NCBI RefSeq assembly: GCF_040958095.1
Contig: NC_091237.1
Span: forward strand, 13,177,241 to 13,241,240
Origin: Procambarus clarkii
Taxonomy: Eukaryota; Arthropoda; Malacostraca; Decapoda; Cambaridae
DNA: 64,000 bases
Direction of reading: 5' to 3'
The translations under genes were made by a program, and so were the position numbers. The first letter of the stretch is position 1; each line of letters opens with the position of its first letter. Positions 32,640 to 45,069 of this stretch are shown here, in pieces. Under the pieces are notes generated by a model. That model was not told the DNA's origin. It worked only from the letters and a program-made list of their open reading frames with translations, and did not search any database.

Positions 32640-33485
32640 ATATTATGTGATACCTATTTCGTCTTTCCAGAGAGCTTTGAGATGGTGCAAAACATTAGGT
32701 GCTTTATCGTGTCTGTGTTCCGTAAATGTTCTCTGTATTCCCTCTATTTCAGCAATCTCTCCTGCTCTGAAGGAGGAAGTGAGTATTGAACAGTACTCAA
32801 GGCGAGACATCCCAAGTAATTTGAATAGTATGAGCATTGTGATAGGATCCCTGGATTTGAATGTTCTCATAATCCATCCAATCGATTTTCTAGCTGACAC
32901 TTTGGGAGCTTGATTATGCTACCTAAATCTTATGTCATGAAACATCATTATTCCCAAATCCTTTACATATTGCTTTCCTGCTATGGGTAGATCTGATTGC
33001 ATCTTGTACCCTGTGTTTTGTTTAAGGTGTTTAGTTTTCCATGCCTAAGCAGCTGGAATTTATCACTGTTAAACATGTTATTTTCCACTACCTAATCAAA
33101 AACTTTATTAATATTAGGCTTTAGTTTTTCAGTGTTTTCTATCCAAGTAATTTTCATGCTGATTTTTGTACTATATCTACCAAAGATGACATGAAGTTAT
33201 AATGTATCTTTTATCTATATCTGATAAGAAAATAAGGAAAAAGCAGTGGTGCAAGGGCTGTGTTCAGCAGTACAGTGTGTTTTACTGAGCTTGGACTTAT
33301 TTTGAGTGTTGCACTTTGCATTCTGTTTGACAGAAATTTAATATCCATTGCTCTACCTGTTAATCCAGTTCATCTCATTTTGTGCCATCACTTCATGGTC
33401 ACATTTATCAAATGCCAGCACAAGGTCAGTGTATACCACATCTACATTTTGTTATCCTCATGCTACCGTGATTTTGTCAGTGGTC
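32640..33485 (-). mobile_element. LINE RT fragment, minus strand
   Basis: The minus strand shows YTDLVLAFDKCDHEV (palm motif A) near 33375-33440, then after frameshifts MRTFKSRDPITMLILFKLLG, MSRLEYCSILTSSFRAGEIA and EIEGIQRTFT. Same family as 39511-40060 (EIEGIQRTYT). Dead copy. Confidence 0.8.
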
Positions 33486-33534
33486 GAGTAAATGCAAAAA
33501 ACATTTTCTTCCCACTCTAAATCCATGTTGGCTC

Positions 33535-35135
33535 TATTTTCACTGATGGTTCTCTGGCTACACTTCCACTGATGGCTCTCTGGCTACACTTCCACTGATG
33601 GTTCTCTGGCTACACTTCCACTGATGGTTCTCTGGTTACACTTCCACTGATGGTTCTCTGGCTACACTTCCACTGATGGCTCTCTGGCTACACTTCCACT
33701 GATGGTTCTCTGGCTACACTCCCACTGATGGTTCTCTGGCTACACTTCCACTGATGGTTCTCTGGCTACACTCCCACTGATGGTTCTCTGGCTACACTCC
33801 CACTGATGGTTCTCTGGCTACACTTCCACTGATGGTTCTCTGGCTACACTTCCACTGATGGCTCTCTGGCTACACTCCCACTGATGGTTCTCTGGCTACA
33901 CTTCCACTGATGGTTCTCTGGCTACACTTCCACTGATGGTTCTCTGGCTACACTCCCACTGATGGTTCTCTGGCTACACTTCCACTGATGGTTCTCTGGC
34001 TACACTTCCACTGATGGTTCTCTGGCTACACTTCCACTGATGGTTCTCTGGCTACACTTCCACTGATGGTTCTCTGGCTACACTTCCACTGATGGTTCTC
34101 TGGCTACACTTCCACTGATGGTTCTCTGGCTACACTTCCACTGATGGTTCTCTGGCTACACTTCCACTGATGGCTCTCTGGCTACACTTCCACTGATGGT
34201 TCTCTGGCTACACGTCCACTGATGGCTCTCTGGCTACACTTCCACTGATGGCTCTCTGGCTACACTTCCACTGATGGTTCTCTGGCTACACTTCCACTGA
34301 TGGTTCTCTGGCTACACTTCCACTGATGGTTCTCTGGCTACACTTCCACTGATGGTTCTCTGGCTACACTTCCACTGATGGTTCTCTGGCTACACTTCCA
34401 CTGATGGCTCTCTGGCTACACTTCCACTGATGGCTCTCTGGCTACACTTCCACTGATGGCTCTCTGGCTACACTTCCACTGATGGCTCTCTGGCTACACG
34501 TCCACTGATGGCTCTCTGGCTACACTTCCACTGATGGCTCTCTGGCTACACTTCCACTGATGGTTCTCTGGCTACACTTCCACTGATGGTTCTCTGGCTA
34601 CACTTCCACTGATGGCTCTCTGGCTACACTTCCACTGATGGCTCTCTGGCTACACTTCCACTGATGGCTCTCTGGCTACACTTCCACTGATGGCTCTCTG
34701 GCTACACTTCCACTGATGGTTCTCTGGCTACACTTCCACTGATGGCTCTCTGGTTACACTTCCACTGATGGCTCTCTGGCTACACTTCCACTGATGGTTC
34801 TCTGGCTACACTTCCACTGATGGTTCTCTGGCTACACTTCCACTGATGGCTCTCTGGCTACACTTCCACTGATGGTTCTCTGGCTACACTTCCACTGATG
34901 GTTCTCTGGCTACACTCCCACTGATGGTTCTCTGGCTACACGTCCACTGATGGTTCTCTGGCTACACTCCCACTGATGGTTCTCTGGCTACACGTCCACT
35001 GATGGTTCTCTGGCTACACGTCCACTGATGGTTCTCTGGCTACACGTCCACTGATGGTTCTCTGGCTACACTCCCACTGATGGTTCTCTGGCTACACGTC
35101 CACTGATGGTTCTCTGGCTACACTCCCATCGATGG
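33535..35135. repeat. 26-bp minisatellite, about 61 copies
   Basis: Unit tctctggctacacttccact followed by gatggt. Positional variants ggttc/ggctc, cttcc/ctccc/cgtcc occur in runs; ctccc and cgtcc variants concentrate near the 3' end (34910-35125). Extra diverged units lie at 32470-32565 and 35475-35515. Confidence 0.96.
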
Positions 35136-36330
35136 TTTGTTGACTGTTTTCATTCCTTGCAGCAGCCGGCCTCAAGGATGCATTCAAGTTTTACATGCTG
35201 TTCATTCAAAATACTGTAGAAGTTTTCCCAATTATAATTTATATATTAGCGTATTGTGCATATTTAAGTATAAGTCTGTTTCCCTGGTAATTGTTTTTAT
35301 TTGTGGGTGAAGCAATTACCACGATACAATTCGAACAGAGTTTAGTGAAGCACTGTTTGAGAAAAGTTCGAACGTCATCAGTTGAGTTGTATTTAAAGCG
35401 TTTTTCATTTATAAATGGGATTTGGCAGTTATATGTAGTCACTTTTCTCTATGAGGACGGCTGCCTACTGATAATCCACTGGCTACACTCCTACTGACGG
35501 TTTGTTGATTACACTCCCACAGCACCAGCACTGAATGGGTTGCTTCACTGTCTCGGTCCACACATTACAATGGATAATGTTCCCATTACATCACATGATG
35601 AAATCACAATGGAGTGATATATCAATTAGTAAGTAGTTATTACAAGACGGCACCAAGCCAGGAAGGCTATGTAGCACCAAATATATCAATGAAATACGGT
35701 ATATCCAAAGTGTTATTGTGGCACCAGTTGGGGCCTCCAGATTCTCCCAGAGGACTCTGTAGAGTTCTGGGTTGAATAGGTCTTGTCCTACTGTGGCTGA
35801 GTGAGTAAATGTCTGGGAGTCACTAGAATGCTGATTCAAATTCCCACATATCTTCTCAAACTTTTTGGTTTTCTCATGTTCTTGTTTTCATTCTTTCTTG
35901 CTATTACTTGTCATTTTCTGTTTATTTCCTACTTGTACTGTATATGGATCCTGAGAGGGTATTCTGTTCCCATATATTTACCACTGAAGATATCTATAAT
36001 TTACTTCATGTGTGTGAGAGCAAAATACCAAGAAACAGAGTTTTCATGTGTTCCATAAAATGTTGATGGCAGTTAAAAGTAGCAGATAACAAGCAGGACA
36101 AAATTGCATGAAATCTCTTGGTGGTGGGATGAGAAACTGGTGAGGGTGCTGTATATAGCAATGCATCTAAAATTCATACTCTCTAGGTCAGATTGTTAAT
36201 TGTGTATTAAGATGTCATTAACAAAGTTTTTCTTGATTTTGAAGATAACGGGAATATTTTAATGATAAAAGAAAACATGTTGGCGAGTGGTGTGTTAACA
36301 TGGTCCTTGTACAAGCTACATGTCTCATGT
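35136..36330. other. No gene seen; intron with one tRNA-like SINE head
   Basis: Mostly AT-rich intron. At 35785-35855 a + strand tRNA-like head shows A-box-like tggctgagtgagtaaatg and B-box-like gattcaaattcc; the rest shows nothing. Confidence 0.4.
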
Positions 36331-37630
36331 TCGTGTGATCCCTGTGATAGCTTTTCTAGGTAGTCCTTTTCATGTTAATGTGAGACCAATGCAAGTTGGC
36401 CCCCCCCCCTCTCCCCTCCCCTCCCTGTGTTGTGTAGTTCCCATGCTGGCTAGCCTGCCACTTTTTATTTATTTTTTTTTTTTTTTTGTAGGCTTATGTT
36501 GGTCTGGTTCCCATGTTACTTAGCCCCCATTCTCGCCATGTTATTGAGGTAATCCTGCTAGCTAGCTAGCATGTTTCCCGTCCCTTTTTACCCAACCACT
36601 TTTGCTGAACGATAGAACAGCAGGGTACAGTCTCATTTCACGCAGGTGTGTGTTCAAACCCCGATCATCCAAGTGGTTGGGCACCATTCGTTTTTCCCTG
36701 TCCCATCCCAAATCCTTATCTTGATCCCTTCCAAGTGCTGTATAGCCATAATGGCTTGGCACTTTCTCCTTATAGTATAGTCCTTCCCTTTTCCACCATG
36801 CTAATGAGGTCCCATTGTTAGCTAATCCTCCTGTGTTACCTGGTTTGTGTTAGCTCCTCCCATATTAGTGTTGTCCATCTGTTAGCTATCCCCTTCCCTC
36901 CATGTTGGTGAATGCCCCCGCAAACTTCCAACCTTAGTCTGATCTCCCACTCCCCCGTGCTAGTAAGGCCCCCCCACATGTTAGTGTTATTTTTTTGGTA
37001 GCTAGAACCCCCTCCCCCAAACTCCATGTTAGTGCAGTCCCACTGGTAGGTAGTATCTCTCCTCCAAGATAATTGTTGTTCCCATGCAAGCTAGCCATCT
37101 CCATTAGTAAGGTTCCCTTATTAGTCTTATCTCTATATTAGCTATCCCCTCCCCCCTCCTCCCTAATGCTGTAGCTGTCCTGGAAATTGGCAGGCTTAAC
37201 TATTTTAGTAAGGTTCTTTTGCTAGCCTGCCCCCCCCCCCTTCTATAATACTGTGGTCCTCCCATTTACTAACCCCCTCCCCTTTGTGAGTTTACATTGT
37301 TAACCTCCCCCCCCCCCACACCTGGTTAGTGGCTCCCTCTGCTATCTAATTCCCCTTATGTTAGTGTGGCATCTCCTACTAGCTTTCCCCCTCTCCCATT
37401 TGTGCTAGTGTGATACCCTGCTAGCTTGTTGATATAATAATAATTTTTTCTTGAGCAAAGGTACATATACATAGGCAATAGGGGGATTATATGAATCATG
37501 TGTAGGGCAGGTACAATGCCTGAAGCACTAATTCGCAGTGTGTTTCTGACATAAATGGTTTCCCTGTTAGCTACAGCTTCCCCCATTCCCTTTTTAGTGT
37601 GGTCCCACTGCTAAAGGGTTCTCAAAATTT
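36330..37630. repeat. Degenerate tandem repeat (gctagc...ccctcccc...gttagtg)
   Basis: Loose repetition of a 35-45-bp theme: gttagct(a/g) plus ccc-rich stretch plus atgttagtgt(g/t)gt. Strongly diverged. A related block occurs at 42700-42900. A + strand SINE (about 36595-36775, B-box-like gtgtgttcaaaccccgatc) and a LINE tail (about 37435-37560) are inserted in it. Confidence 0.7.
36595..36775 (+). mobile_element. tRNA-derived SINE
   Basis: tRNA-like head with gtgtgttcaaaccccgatc, then catccaagtggttgggcacc and terminal cttccaagtgctgtatagcc. Same family as 17430-17640. Confidence 0.75.
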
Positions 37631-38644
37631 CCCATTTCTACCCAAAACCTGTTAAACTTACAAACTTTGAAGAAATGTGCAATTTTGGCAAATGTTTGTG
37701 CTGAATGTAGAACATGGTAAACATCCTTCTACTAGAAAATGAACTCATAATGAAATAAGACAAAATAAGTGGCAGGTGACACCAAAGGTGAGTGACGATC
37801 TAAGTGCCTATATTGTACAGACAGACATGCCATGCACCAGATATATTGGTGCCTGGACTGTTTGCTGGCATATCAGTCCTCCGTGTGTGTTGATCAAATC
37901 ATGAAACTTTTATACTCAAATTGTTGCACATTTAGCAAGTGATTTTAATAAGTAGAATGACAGGTTGCAACAAAATGTAGAGAAAATGGTCACCAAATAT
38001 TTATGAAAAAATCAGGAAAATTTAATGAACCCTGTAGAATCATTATTGTACGTAGTTGACGATCATTATTAGCTTGCTCGCATTAATACGTGGAACACCT
38101 GTTTCTACAATTGTCCCTTCCTCTGAAGTGCATTGTACACACAGTCTTTTGAATAACAATTAATTATTAGTACTGTCTGCTGCTTCACTTTCTAATTTAA
38201 CTGATGTACAGATAAGTTTTCCATATTACATACTGTAGATACTGTATTGTCCAGCATGATAGACAAGGCAGCTAAAGCTACATGTAATATATCTTAAATT
38301 GAATTTAACCTAGGTATTATAATCTCTATTTTAAAAACAAAACTAAGAAATTAGGGCTGACAGAAGACCAGTCACCAACACTGAAAGTAAAAAGCACTAG
38401 TATAAAGTTATGATATGTTTAGAACTGAAGAATAATATTTATGAACACTTTAAAATATCCACCAGAAAGTGTGACAGTTTAATTGCCAGAATTTGACTGG
38501 GATATCATTTATGTTAGATAACTGCAGGTAATGAACCAGCCCATCATCCTAAGGTTTCAAAAAGTCAAGAAAATGGTTAAGTTAATGTTAAGTCTGTTAA
38601 ATATCCTCTCCTAACTTAAGAGACTAAATCAGAGGACTCAAAAC
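37631..38644. other. No gene seen; AT-rich intron
   Basis: No coding, RNA or clear repeat feature found. Confidence 0.45.
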
Positions 38645-38910
38645 AAAAAATGGGAGGTTATCTTGAGATGATTTCGGGCTTAGCGTCTCCGTGGCCCGGT
38701 CCTCGACCAGGCCTCCTTTTTTGTTACACACCCTCAGGAAGCAGCCCATAGCAGTTGTCTAACTCCCAGGTACCTATTTACTGCTAGATAACAGGAACAT
38801 TAGGGTGAAAGAAACTCTGCCCATTTGTTTCTGCCTCCACTGAGGGATCAAACCCAGAATCTCAGGACTATGAATCTGATTCACTGTCCACTCAGCTGTC
38901 AGGCCCCTTG
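38645..38910 (-). mobile_element. tRNA-derived SINE (ctcgaccaggcctcc family)
   Basis: Contains ggttatcttgagatgatttc, ggtcctcgaccaggcctcc, ggtacctatttactgctag and a minus-strand B-box-like gggtttgatccctc. Same family as 62411-62690 and the partial + copies at 42062-42180 and 53925-54090. Confidence 0.85.
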
Positions 38911-38984
38911 GGGACAGTATGTCACTTTCGAGTGCTGCTTCCATTTTTAAGTGCTGTACAATGATTTTTGGCCTTAGTAACGCA

Positions 38985-39028
38985 TACAAGCAAAAAGCGA
39001 CGTTCTTTGTAAGAGGACAGGTAGGTTG
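38985..39028. mobile_element. Terminal fragment of the 7.8-kb MITE family
   Basis: aaaagcgacgttctttgtaa then gaggacaggtaggttg: the right TIR of the elements at 7805-8156 and 8817-9160, with a small insertion. Confidence 0.75.
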
Positions 39029-39289
39029 AACCTCCCAACAGTGAGCACTCCAATTGTAAACTCTGTGAACAAGAGCTCAAACATGCACTCAATGCTATAT
39101 TAATGAATGCCACGGTATCAATAATTTTACTCCAAATGGCATGAGAGATGTAGAGCCCTGTACTTATTTAACTTACTCGCTGATATTAGAAGATACTCTA
39201 AAGTTTGTAAAATAGTATGGTCAACCATTCTGTGAGATGTGGTATACAGTATTAGTTAATCTTACAGCTAGCTCTTATTCATTGTGTTG

Positions 39290-39510
39290 GGGGGACAGGC
39301 ACCTAGTTTATGTATACGTGTTAAGCTTATATCGAGGGCACCCCCTTCCCAAAGGTCAAATTACTGACCCTCCCCAGGATGTAACCTCACAACAAGCTGA
39401 CTAACTCCTGGGTACCTATTTACAATACTGCTAGGTGAACGGGAGCATTTGGCAATAGGAAATGTGGCCACCCATTTCTGTCTCGCCCGGGATTCTCGAT
39501 TGCGAGTCAA
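39290..39510 (-). mobile_element. tRNA-derived SINE
   Basis: Matches the SINE at 18786-19035 (cacccatttctgtctcgccc, ttactgaccctccccaggat, ctgctaggtgaacggga), with the B box damaged (gggattctcgattgcgag). Confidence 0.75.
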
Positions 39511-40060
39511 GAACGAACTCGACTGAAATAGAGGGAATACAGAGAACATATACGGCACGCATAGATGAGATAAAGCGCCTAAATTATTGGGATCATCTCA
39601 AAGCTCTTGGAATGTACTCACTAGAAAGGAGACAAGAGAGATACCAAATAATATACACATGGAAAATACTAGAGGGACAGGTCCCAAATCTGCACAGTAA
39701 AATAACAACGTAATGGAGTGAACGACATGGAAGAAAATGCAGAATAGAACCAGTGAAGAGCAGAGGTGCCATGGGCACAATCAGAGAACACTGTATGAAC
39801 ATCAGAGGTCCATGGTTGTTCAACGTCCTACCAGCGAGCATCAGAAATATTGCAGGAACAACCGTGGACATCTTCAAGAGGAAACTATATTGTTTTCTTC
39901 AAGGAGTACCGGACCAACTGGGCTTTGATGGGTATGTGGGCCTGAGGGCCGCTCCAAGCAACAGCCTGGTGGACCAAACTCTCACAAGTCAAGTCTGCCC
40001 TCGGGCCGGGCTTGGGGAATAGAAGAACTCCCAGAACCCCATCAACCAGGACTGTAATAC
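39511..40060 (+). mobile_element. LINE RT C-terminal and 3' end
   Basis: Frames read EIEGIQRTYTARIDEIKRLN, HLKALGMYSLERRQERYQII, GAMGTIREHCMNIRGPWLFN, VDIFKRKLYCFLQGVPDQLG and the end SNSLVDQTLTSQVCPRAGLG. A stop and frame change near 39713 break it. Related copies: 20085-20200 (-), 32640-33485 (-), 51365-51770 (+). Confidence 0.85.
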
Positions 40061-41060
40061 TGGTACCATCTTGATCCATACTACATAATTCCTCATATTG
40101 ATGAAGGTTGCAGCAGTGCTGTGTACTTAAGTTTGCCTAATGACCAAATAAATAACAAAAATTCCAGACCCACACCTCTGAAAAATTTGGATTTCATTCC
40201 TTAATACTTAGTGCCTGACTGGCATATAGTATTTTTAGATATGTACATAATTTCAAAACTACATATCAAAGTAACTCACTCACACAAGAAGTATGACAAA
40301 TAGTTCAATATGAATTAAGAGGGGACCAGGTTCAGCCATCATTAATTGTACTGACAACTACACTTTTCTGGGGAAGGGCTTTGTGGCTCCATGAAGTTAC
40401 GCTGCTGATTTAGTGCCAAGCTATTAGATGCCATCAGTCACCGAGATCTTTTAGATCTACCAGGGATCATGAGCCAGAAACTGGCCCCCCCTCCAATGAG
40501 GTGCAGAGAACAGTGGCACTATGATAACATGGTCAGTGAATTTGAATTGTGTCCTCCCTGAGGTGCCGCCCACAATGTCAACGAAACAAAATGGATCACT
40601 GCTGGTTATAAAAATGATAGATATATAGTATAGTCATAAAATACTTTCATTTTAAGAACGTGATTAATTGAATGACATTATAGCTTACAATTTTGAGTAG
40701 CGACATAGGTTGACAAACCTTAACATAAAATTTCAACAATTAGATTTATATACTGGTTGATTAAAATTGCATGATTTTGTAGTTACATTGTTTACATAAC
40801 CAGATACTGCAATTATAGAGAGAGTATGTAGCCACTCAAATATGTAGGGGCCAGTGTTCAAAATTTACTCATTAACAAGCAATTCCTAATTCTTAACTAT
40901 GCATTATTCAGAAATAATGGTAACAAGCTTGTATTTTAAATTAGAGATACAATAAAATTATTTATGATTGTATCAGAGTTAATTTTATGTAGATTCCATA
41001 ACATTTGGGCTAAGTAAATGCTAAAAAAAAGTTAGTCAATATATACTTTCAGTAAAGCAA
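40061..41060. other. No gene seen; intron with one dispersed repeat
   Basis: At about 40370-40520 sequence (cagggatcatgagccagaaa and ctggccccccctcc) matches the dispersed repeat at 49360-49560. Otherwise AT-rich intron without supported features. Confidence 0.45.
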
Positions 41061-41064
41061 TCCT

Positions 41065-41300
41065 CGTGGTGAAGTGGTAACACACACGCCTAGTATTTCA
41101 CGAGCGCTTTGGTCTGTGTTCATATACTGGCTGGGGAAGATTTACTGGGCGCCAATCCTTAACTGAAGCCCCTGTTCATCCAGTAGTGAATGGGTACCTG
41201 GTTATTAAATGATTTGGCGGGTCATATTCCGGGAAAAATTAGGATTAAGGATTTGCTCGAAATGCTATGCGTGCTAGTGGCAGTACAAGAATGTAAGAAC
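41065..41300 (+). mobile_element. tRNA-derived SINE with LINE-like tail
   Basis: Head cctcgtggtgaagtggtaac (A-box-like), then gtctgtgttcatatactggc (B-box region), tgaatgggtacctggttatt and a tail cgaaatgctatgcgtgctag then tggcagtacaagaatgtaag shared with 19225-19360. Confidence 0.8.
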
Positions 41301-42061
41301 TCTTGTATATGGGGGGGGGGGGGGAATCATAATTTATGTTAAAGATCTTGATGTTTGAGTAAATAGGGATATCAGTTAATCTACAGATGAGACAGATAAG
41401 ACAAATGGTAAATTCAAAAAGGAGATTTTACTCTACTGCAGAGATTGATTTTATTTGTAACTGATACAAATCATTACAGTTTCTCAAAGTACAGTAGTGT
41501 GGTTTTTAAGAGACATTGGAATACCAAGGTCTATCTCAATTTCAGATATATGCAACTTTAGCTGCCTTGTCTGTATCATGCCGTTGGATAATGCAGAATT
41601 GTACCTATGTGAAATGGTATTTATACTAAAAAGATTCTGAAAAACTTAATCTGCATCAGTTAAATTAGCAAGTAAGGTAATGAACACAAGTTAGCAAATA
41701 ACTATTGGCATCCATATACCATCATCTCTATATATGATTCTTGATATATATGATATGGTATATGATTCTTTGGCACTCATTTATATCTTGACACTATTTT
41801 TTTAACATTGCAGCATGCATGAAGGGTTGATTTGCTAGCAAACAGTGTCTAGGCACCAATATATTGGGATACTGTATATTCCTTTGCGACGTGCTTTATG
41901 AACACTTTTTTTCTGAAAATGCCTGGTACTATATCTGATTTGGGTTTGTTTAGATAAAAAAAAAATTTGGATAACTGGTGTTGCAGGCAATCTGAATAAA
42001 AATGTGCAATAAAGATGGAACTTTGCCCAGGATAATGCAGAATTAGAGGCAGTAAAAGCAG
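41301..42061. other. No gene seen; intron with a G run
   Basis: A run of 14 G near 41311-41324. Remaining sequence is AT-rich and featureless. Confidence 0.45.
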
Positions 42062-42180
42062 TAAAATAGGTACCTGGGTGTTAGTCAGCTGTCACGGGCT
42101 GCTTCCTGGGGGTGGAGGCCTGGTCGAGGACCGGGCCGCGGGGACACTAAAGCCTCGAAATCATCTCCAAGTAACCAAGA
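42062..42180 (+). mobile_element. Partial SINE (ctcgaccaggcctcc family), tail part only
   Basis: ggtacctgggtgttagtcag, ggaggcctggtcgaggaccg and tcgaaatcatctccaagtaa: the + strand copy of the family at 62411-62690; the tRNA-like head is missing. Confidence 0.8.
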
Positions 42181-42699
42181 TAGGACCATACACAGTGCCA
42201 CTTGAGCAGTGTTCATACACAAATGGATGGCTCAGACGCTTTAAACTCTGCCATGGCATTAGGTACAGTACATAGTAAAAGGCAGTGTGCCGAGGTTACC
42301 TCATCACCATTAATCTTTACTTCAGTTATCTCGACACTATCATCATCCACCACCACCTTTTCTATGTAAATAGCAATGCTTCATGAACTATATCAAGTTA
42401 ACAAGCAGATCAGAACCTCTTGTATTGGTAAGTACAAATAAAATAGTCTAATTTCTGAAACAACATTGTCAATGTCTTTCCCTTAGCTTTTCATGATGAT
42501 GAACCACTTATCCAAATGCAACAAGTTTTCCGTTCAGTCTCAGTCCTGAGGGGTTCGGAATACATGTGGCCGACTTCTCTCTCCACCTATTTTTGCCATA
42601 TTTCATTACAAAATTCAGCACCAGCATTATTTCTAGAAAAGTGATATTAATTTTATATTTATGTAACTGAAAGGATTTGGGTAGATTTGGGTAATTCTA

Positions 42700-42900
42700 C
42701 AGATGGCTGTTAGCTACCTTCCCTACCACAAGCTAGTGTTATCCAGCTAGCTACAATTCCCCACCTCCCTCTCCAGTTTTAGTACGTTCTTGAGTTAGCT
42801 ACACCCACCAATGGTAATTTGGTCCCCTGCTAGCACTCTCCAGTGTAAATGTTGTCTCTGCTAGCTCACCCTGGTGCTCAGTAATAACCCTGGGTATAAT
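42700..42900. repeat. Degenerate tagc/ccct repeat, second block
   Basis: Units such as caagctagtgttatccagct and gctagcactctccagtgtaa resemble the array at 36330-37630. It lies directly upstream of a candidate microexon. Confidence 0.55.
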
Positions 42901-42922
42901 CATGTCTCCACCTTCCATGCAG

Positions 42923-42934
42923 CGCGACCGCCGA
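42923..42934 (+). CDS. Candidate 12-nt Gfrl microexon (RDRR), speculative
   Basis: A good acceptor (ctccaccttccatgcag ending 42922) is followed by cgcgaccgccga and a consensus donor gtaagt at 42935. Twelve nt keep phase 0 between exons F and G. A longer form to 42964 (42 nt, RDRRVSSPDVRHIK, donor gtgctt) also keeps phase but has a weak donor. The stretch is GC- and CpG-rich in an AT-rich intron, like the real exons. No family homology supports it. Confidence 0.25.
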
Positions 42935-42984
42935 GTAAGTAGCCCCGACGTCCGACACATCAAGGTGCTTATAACATGCCCTGC

Positions 42985-43090
42985 CTTGCCTATGCCTCTC
43001 TCTCTCTCTCTCTCCCTGCCTTGTATATGCTTGTTTCCCTGCCTTGCCCATACCTCTCCCTGCCTTGCCCATGCCTCTCCCTGTACTTGT
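42985..43090. repeat. (CT)n and cctgccttgcccatg short repeat
   Basis: A CT run at about 42993-43014 followed by three to four degenerate ccctgccttgcccatgcctc units. Confidence 0.7.
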
Positions 43091-44275
43091 TTGCCTCGGT
43101 CTGTCTTCTTGACCACATCTAATCCCATCCACACTCACCTTATTTGAATCTCCCTTCATTCCTACCTCCCTATCCTCCACGTACACTACATCCAATCCAT
43201 GCTCCTGTTAAGACAGCATATTAACTACAATGTGTTATATGTAAAAATATGAAGTTTAGCTCATCAAAATGGATATAATTTGCCCTTTTTGAGAAATAAC
43301 ATTATATTCATATGTGACAACAAAAACTTTACCTAGGTAAATATAGTATGACTATGTTAGCCCTAGGTTAAGTTTGACTTTTGTTGCTCAGTTTTTTCAC
43401 TAATGTGCATTTATGTTTTTGTAATAGAGCAAGTTGTGAACTGTTTGATACGAAAAGATCCCTATTTTGTATATACAGTTCTCTATAGTATACAGTACAC
43501 AAATTGTCATTAATGTACTGTCATAACAGGAGAGGGTGGATAGCAACCCGATACATCCTCCCCACACCTGTCCCTGCCCACACCTTTTCTTTTCAGCACT
43601 TCTCCCTTCCCATATCTCCTAGAGTCCCCTATATTCATACCCAGCACATTTGATCATTGTATCTTCAGCCTGAAGACTGTAAATTGAAATGGCTTGTATC
43701 TGGATACTGTGCATGGTTAGTTGTTTTGGAAATAATTTCCATTAAACAGTGTACTCTAGTTTTAAACAAAGCTCCGTTATAAACGACTGCTGGATGGCAC
43801 TGGCAAGAACTCTGATGACAGGTGTGGGCAGGCAAAGGCTCTGTTTGTTACTTGCAGCATTAAATGTAATTAGTTTCCACTAATGCCAGCTTTCTCTGAA
43901 CATAATTTACTATTATGCCTATGTATGTAGAGGAACACCAAGATGAGAGAAGACTATTTGTAGATAAAGTTTTGCATGCACAGGCCTTATAAGCTCTAAC
44001 AGTGGTGGTGAGGTAGATATATCTAGCATTTTCTTTTTTCATGAGCAATAGCTTTGTGTCTGTTGGATTTGATGTAGTTGATACAGACAAAATGTCATCT
44101 ATAAATCATACCTTTTCACATCATGTATTTCTCTGCATTGTTTTTAGCAGTATCTTTTTGACCATTGTTTTTATTTTACTATTGTGATGGTTTGACATGA
44201 CTGAGAACCAAAAGGAGCACCTCACTTATTTCAGTGTTCATCTTATAACTTCAGAAATCAATCTTCCTGTGGATA
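43091..44275. other. No gene seen; AT-rich intron
   Basis: No domain-bearing frame, RNA gene or clear repeat boundary. Confidence 0.45.
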
Positions 44276-44341
44276 TGTACACTGCTACCCATGTATCATA
44301 TGTAGCAGTGTACATATGTATCACATATGTACACTGCTACC
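44276..44341. repeat. Three-arm inverted repeat (tgtacactgctac)
   Basis: tgtacactgctac at 44276-44288, its reverse complement at 44302-44314, and a second direct copy at 44329-44341. Confidence 0.85.
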
Positions 44342-44429
44342 CAGTCTATTTTGGCAGACTTATCTGAAGGTGTTCTCTGTACTGTACTAACTGTACTGGA
44401 ATCTTGTGTAGCATTATAACTTCCTATTT

Positions 44430-44910
44430 TATAGCTTTGTGGATCAGTATGTGTGAATACAATGTGGGGTGGATAAGTATACAGTACAAGGGATGTATTG
44501 GTGCAGATCAGCATATGAATAAGACATGTGATGTGGATCAGTATAAAGTACAAGTAAGGTGTATCAGTACAGTATGACGTGATGTGGATTGGTATGACAA
44601 TGTGGATCCATGTAAAAGTAATGACATGATGTGGATTGGTATATTTGTAAGATGTGATGTGGATTGGTATACAATTAAGGTATGATATGGCGAGGGTTAG
44701 TAAACAAGTAAGGTATGACATAATACAGATTTGTATACAAGGTAGGTATGACATTTTGTGCACCCGTATACAAGTATGGTATGGCTTGGGAGAGAGCAGC
44801 ATAAGAGTGAAGTGTGATATGATGTGCATCAGCATATTATTAAGGTATGACATGATGTGGAGCAGTAAGGAATATTGTGACCTTCATTGGTGTGTAAGAA
44901 AAGCATGAAG
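44430..44910. repeat. Degenerate repeat (gatgtggat(c/t)(a/g)gtatacaagtaaggtatga)
   Basis: About a dozen diverged units of roughly 35-45 bp containing gatgtggatcagtat and caagtaaggtatgac. Old array. Confidence 0.75.
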
Positions 44911-45069
44911 TGATGTGGGTTGGTGTAACCAGAGCAGTTCACATGAGAACAATAGAGTAGCAGAACACTGTGGAACATCCGAGTGTGGTGTCTATCAGTC
45001 TACAGGCAGATACTGAAAGCTCACACCTCAGTCAGATACCAACCAAGGGCCAGGTCAGCTCGAACGGGC

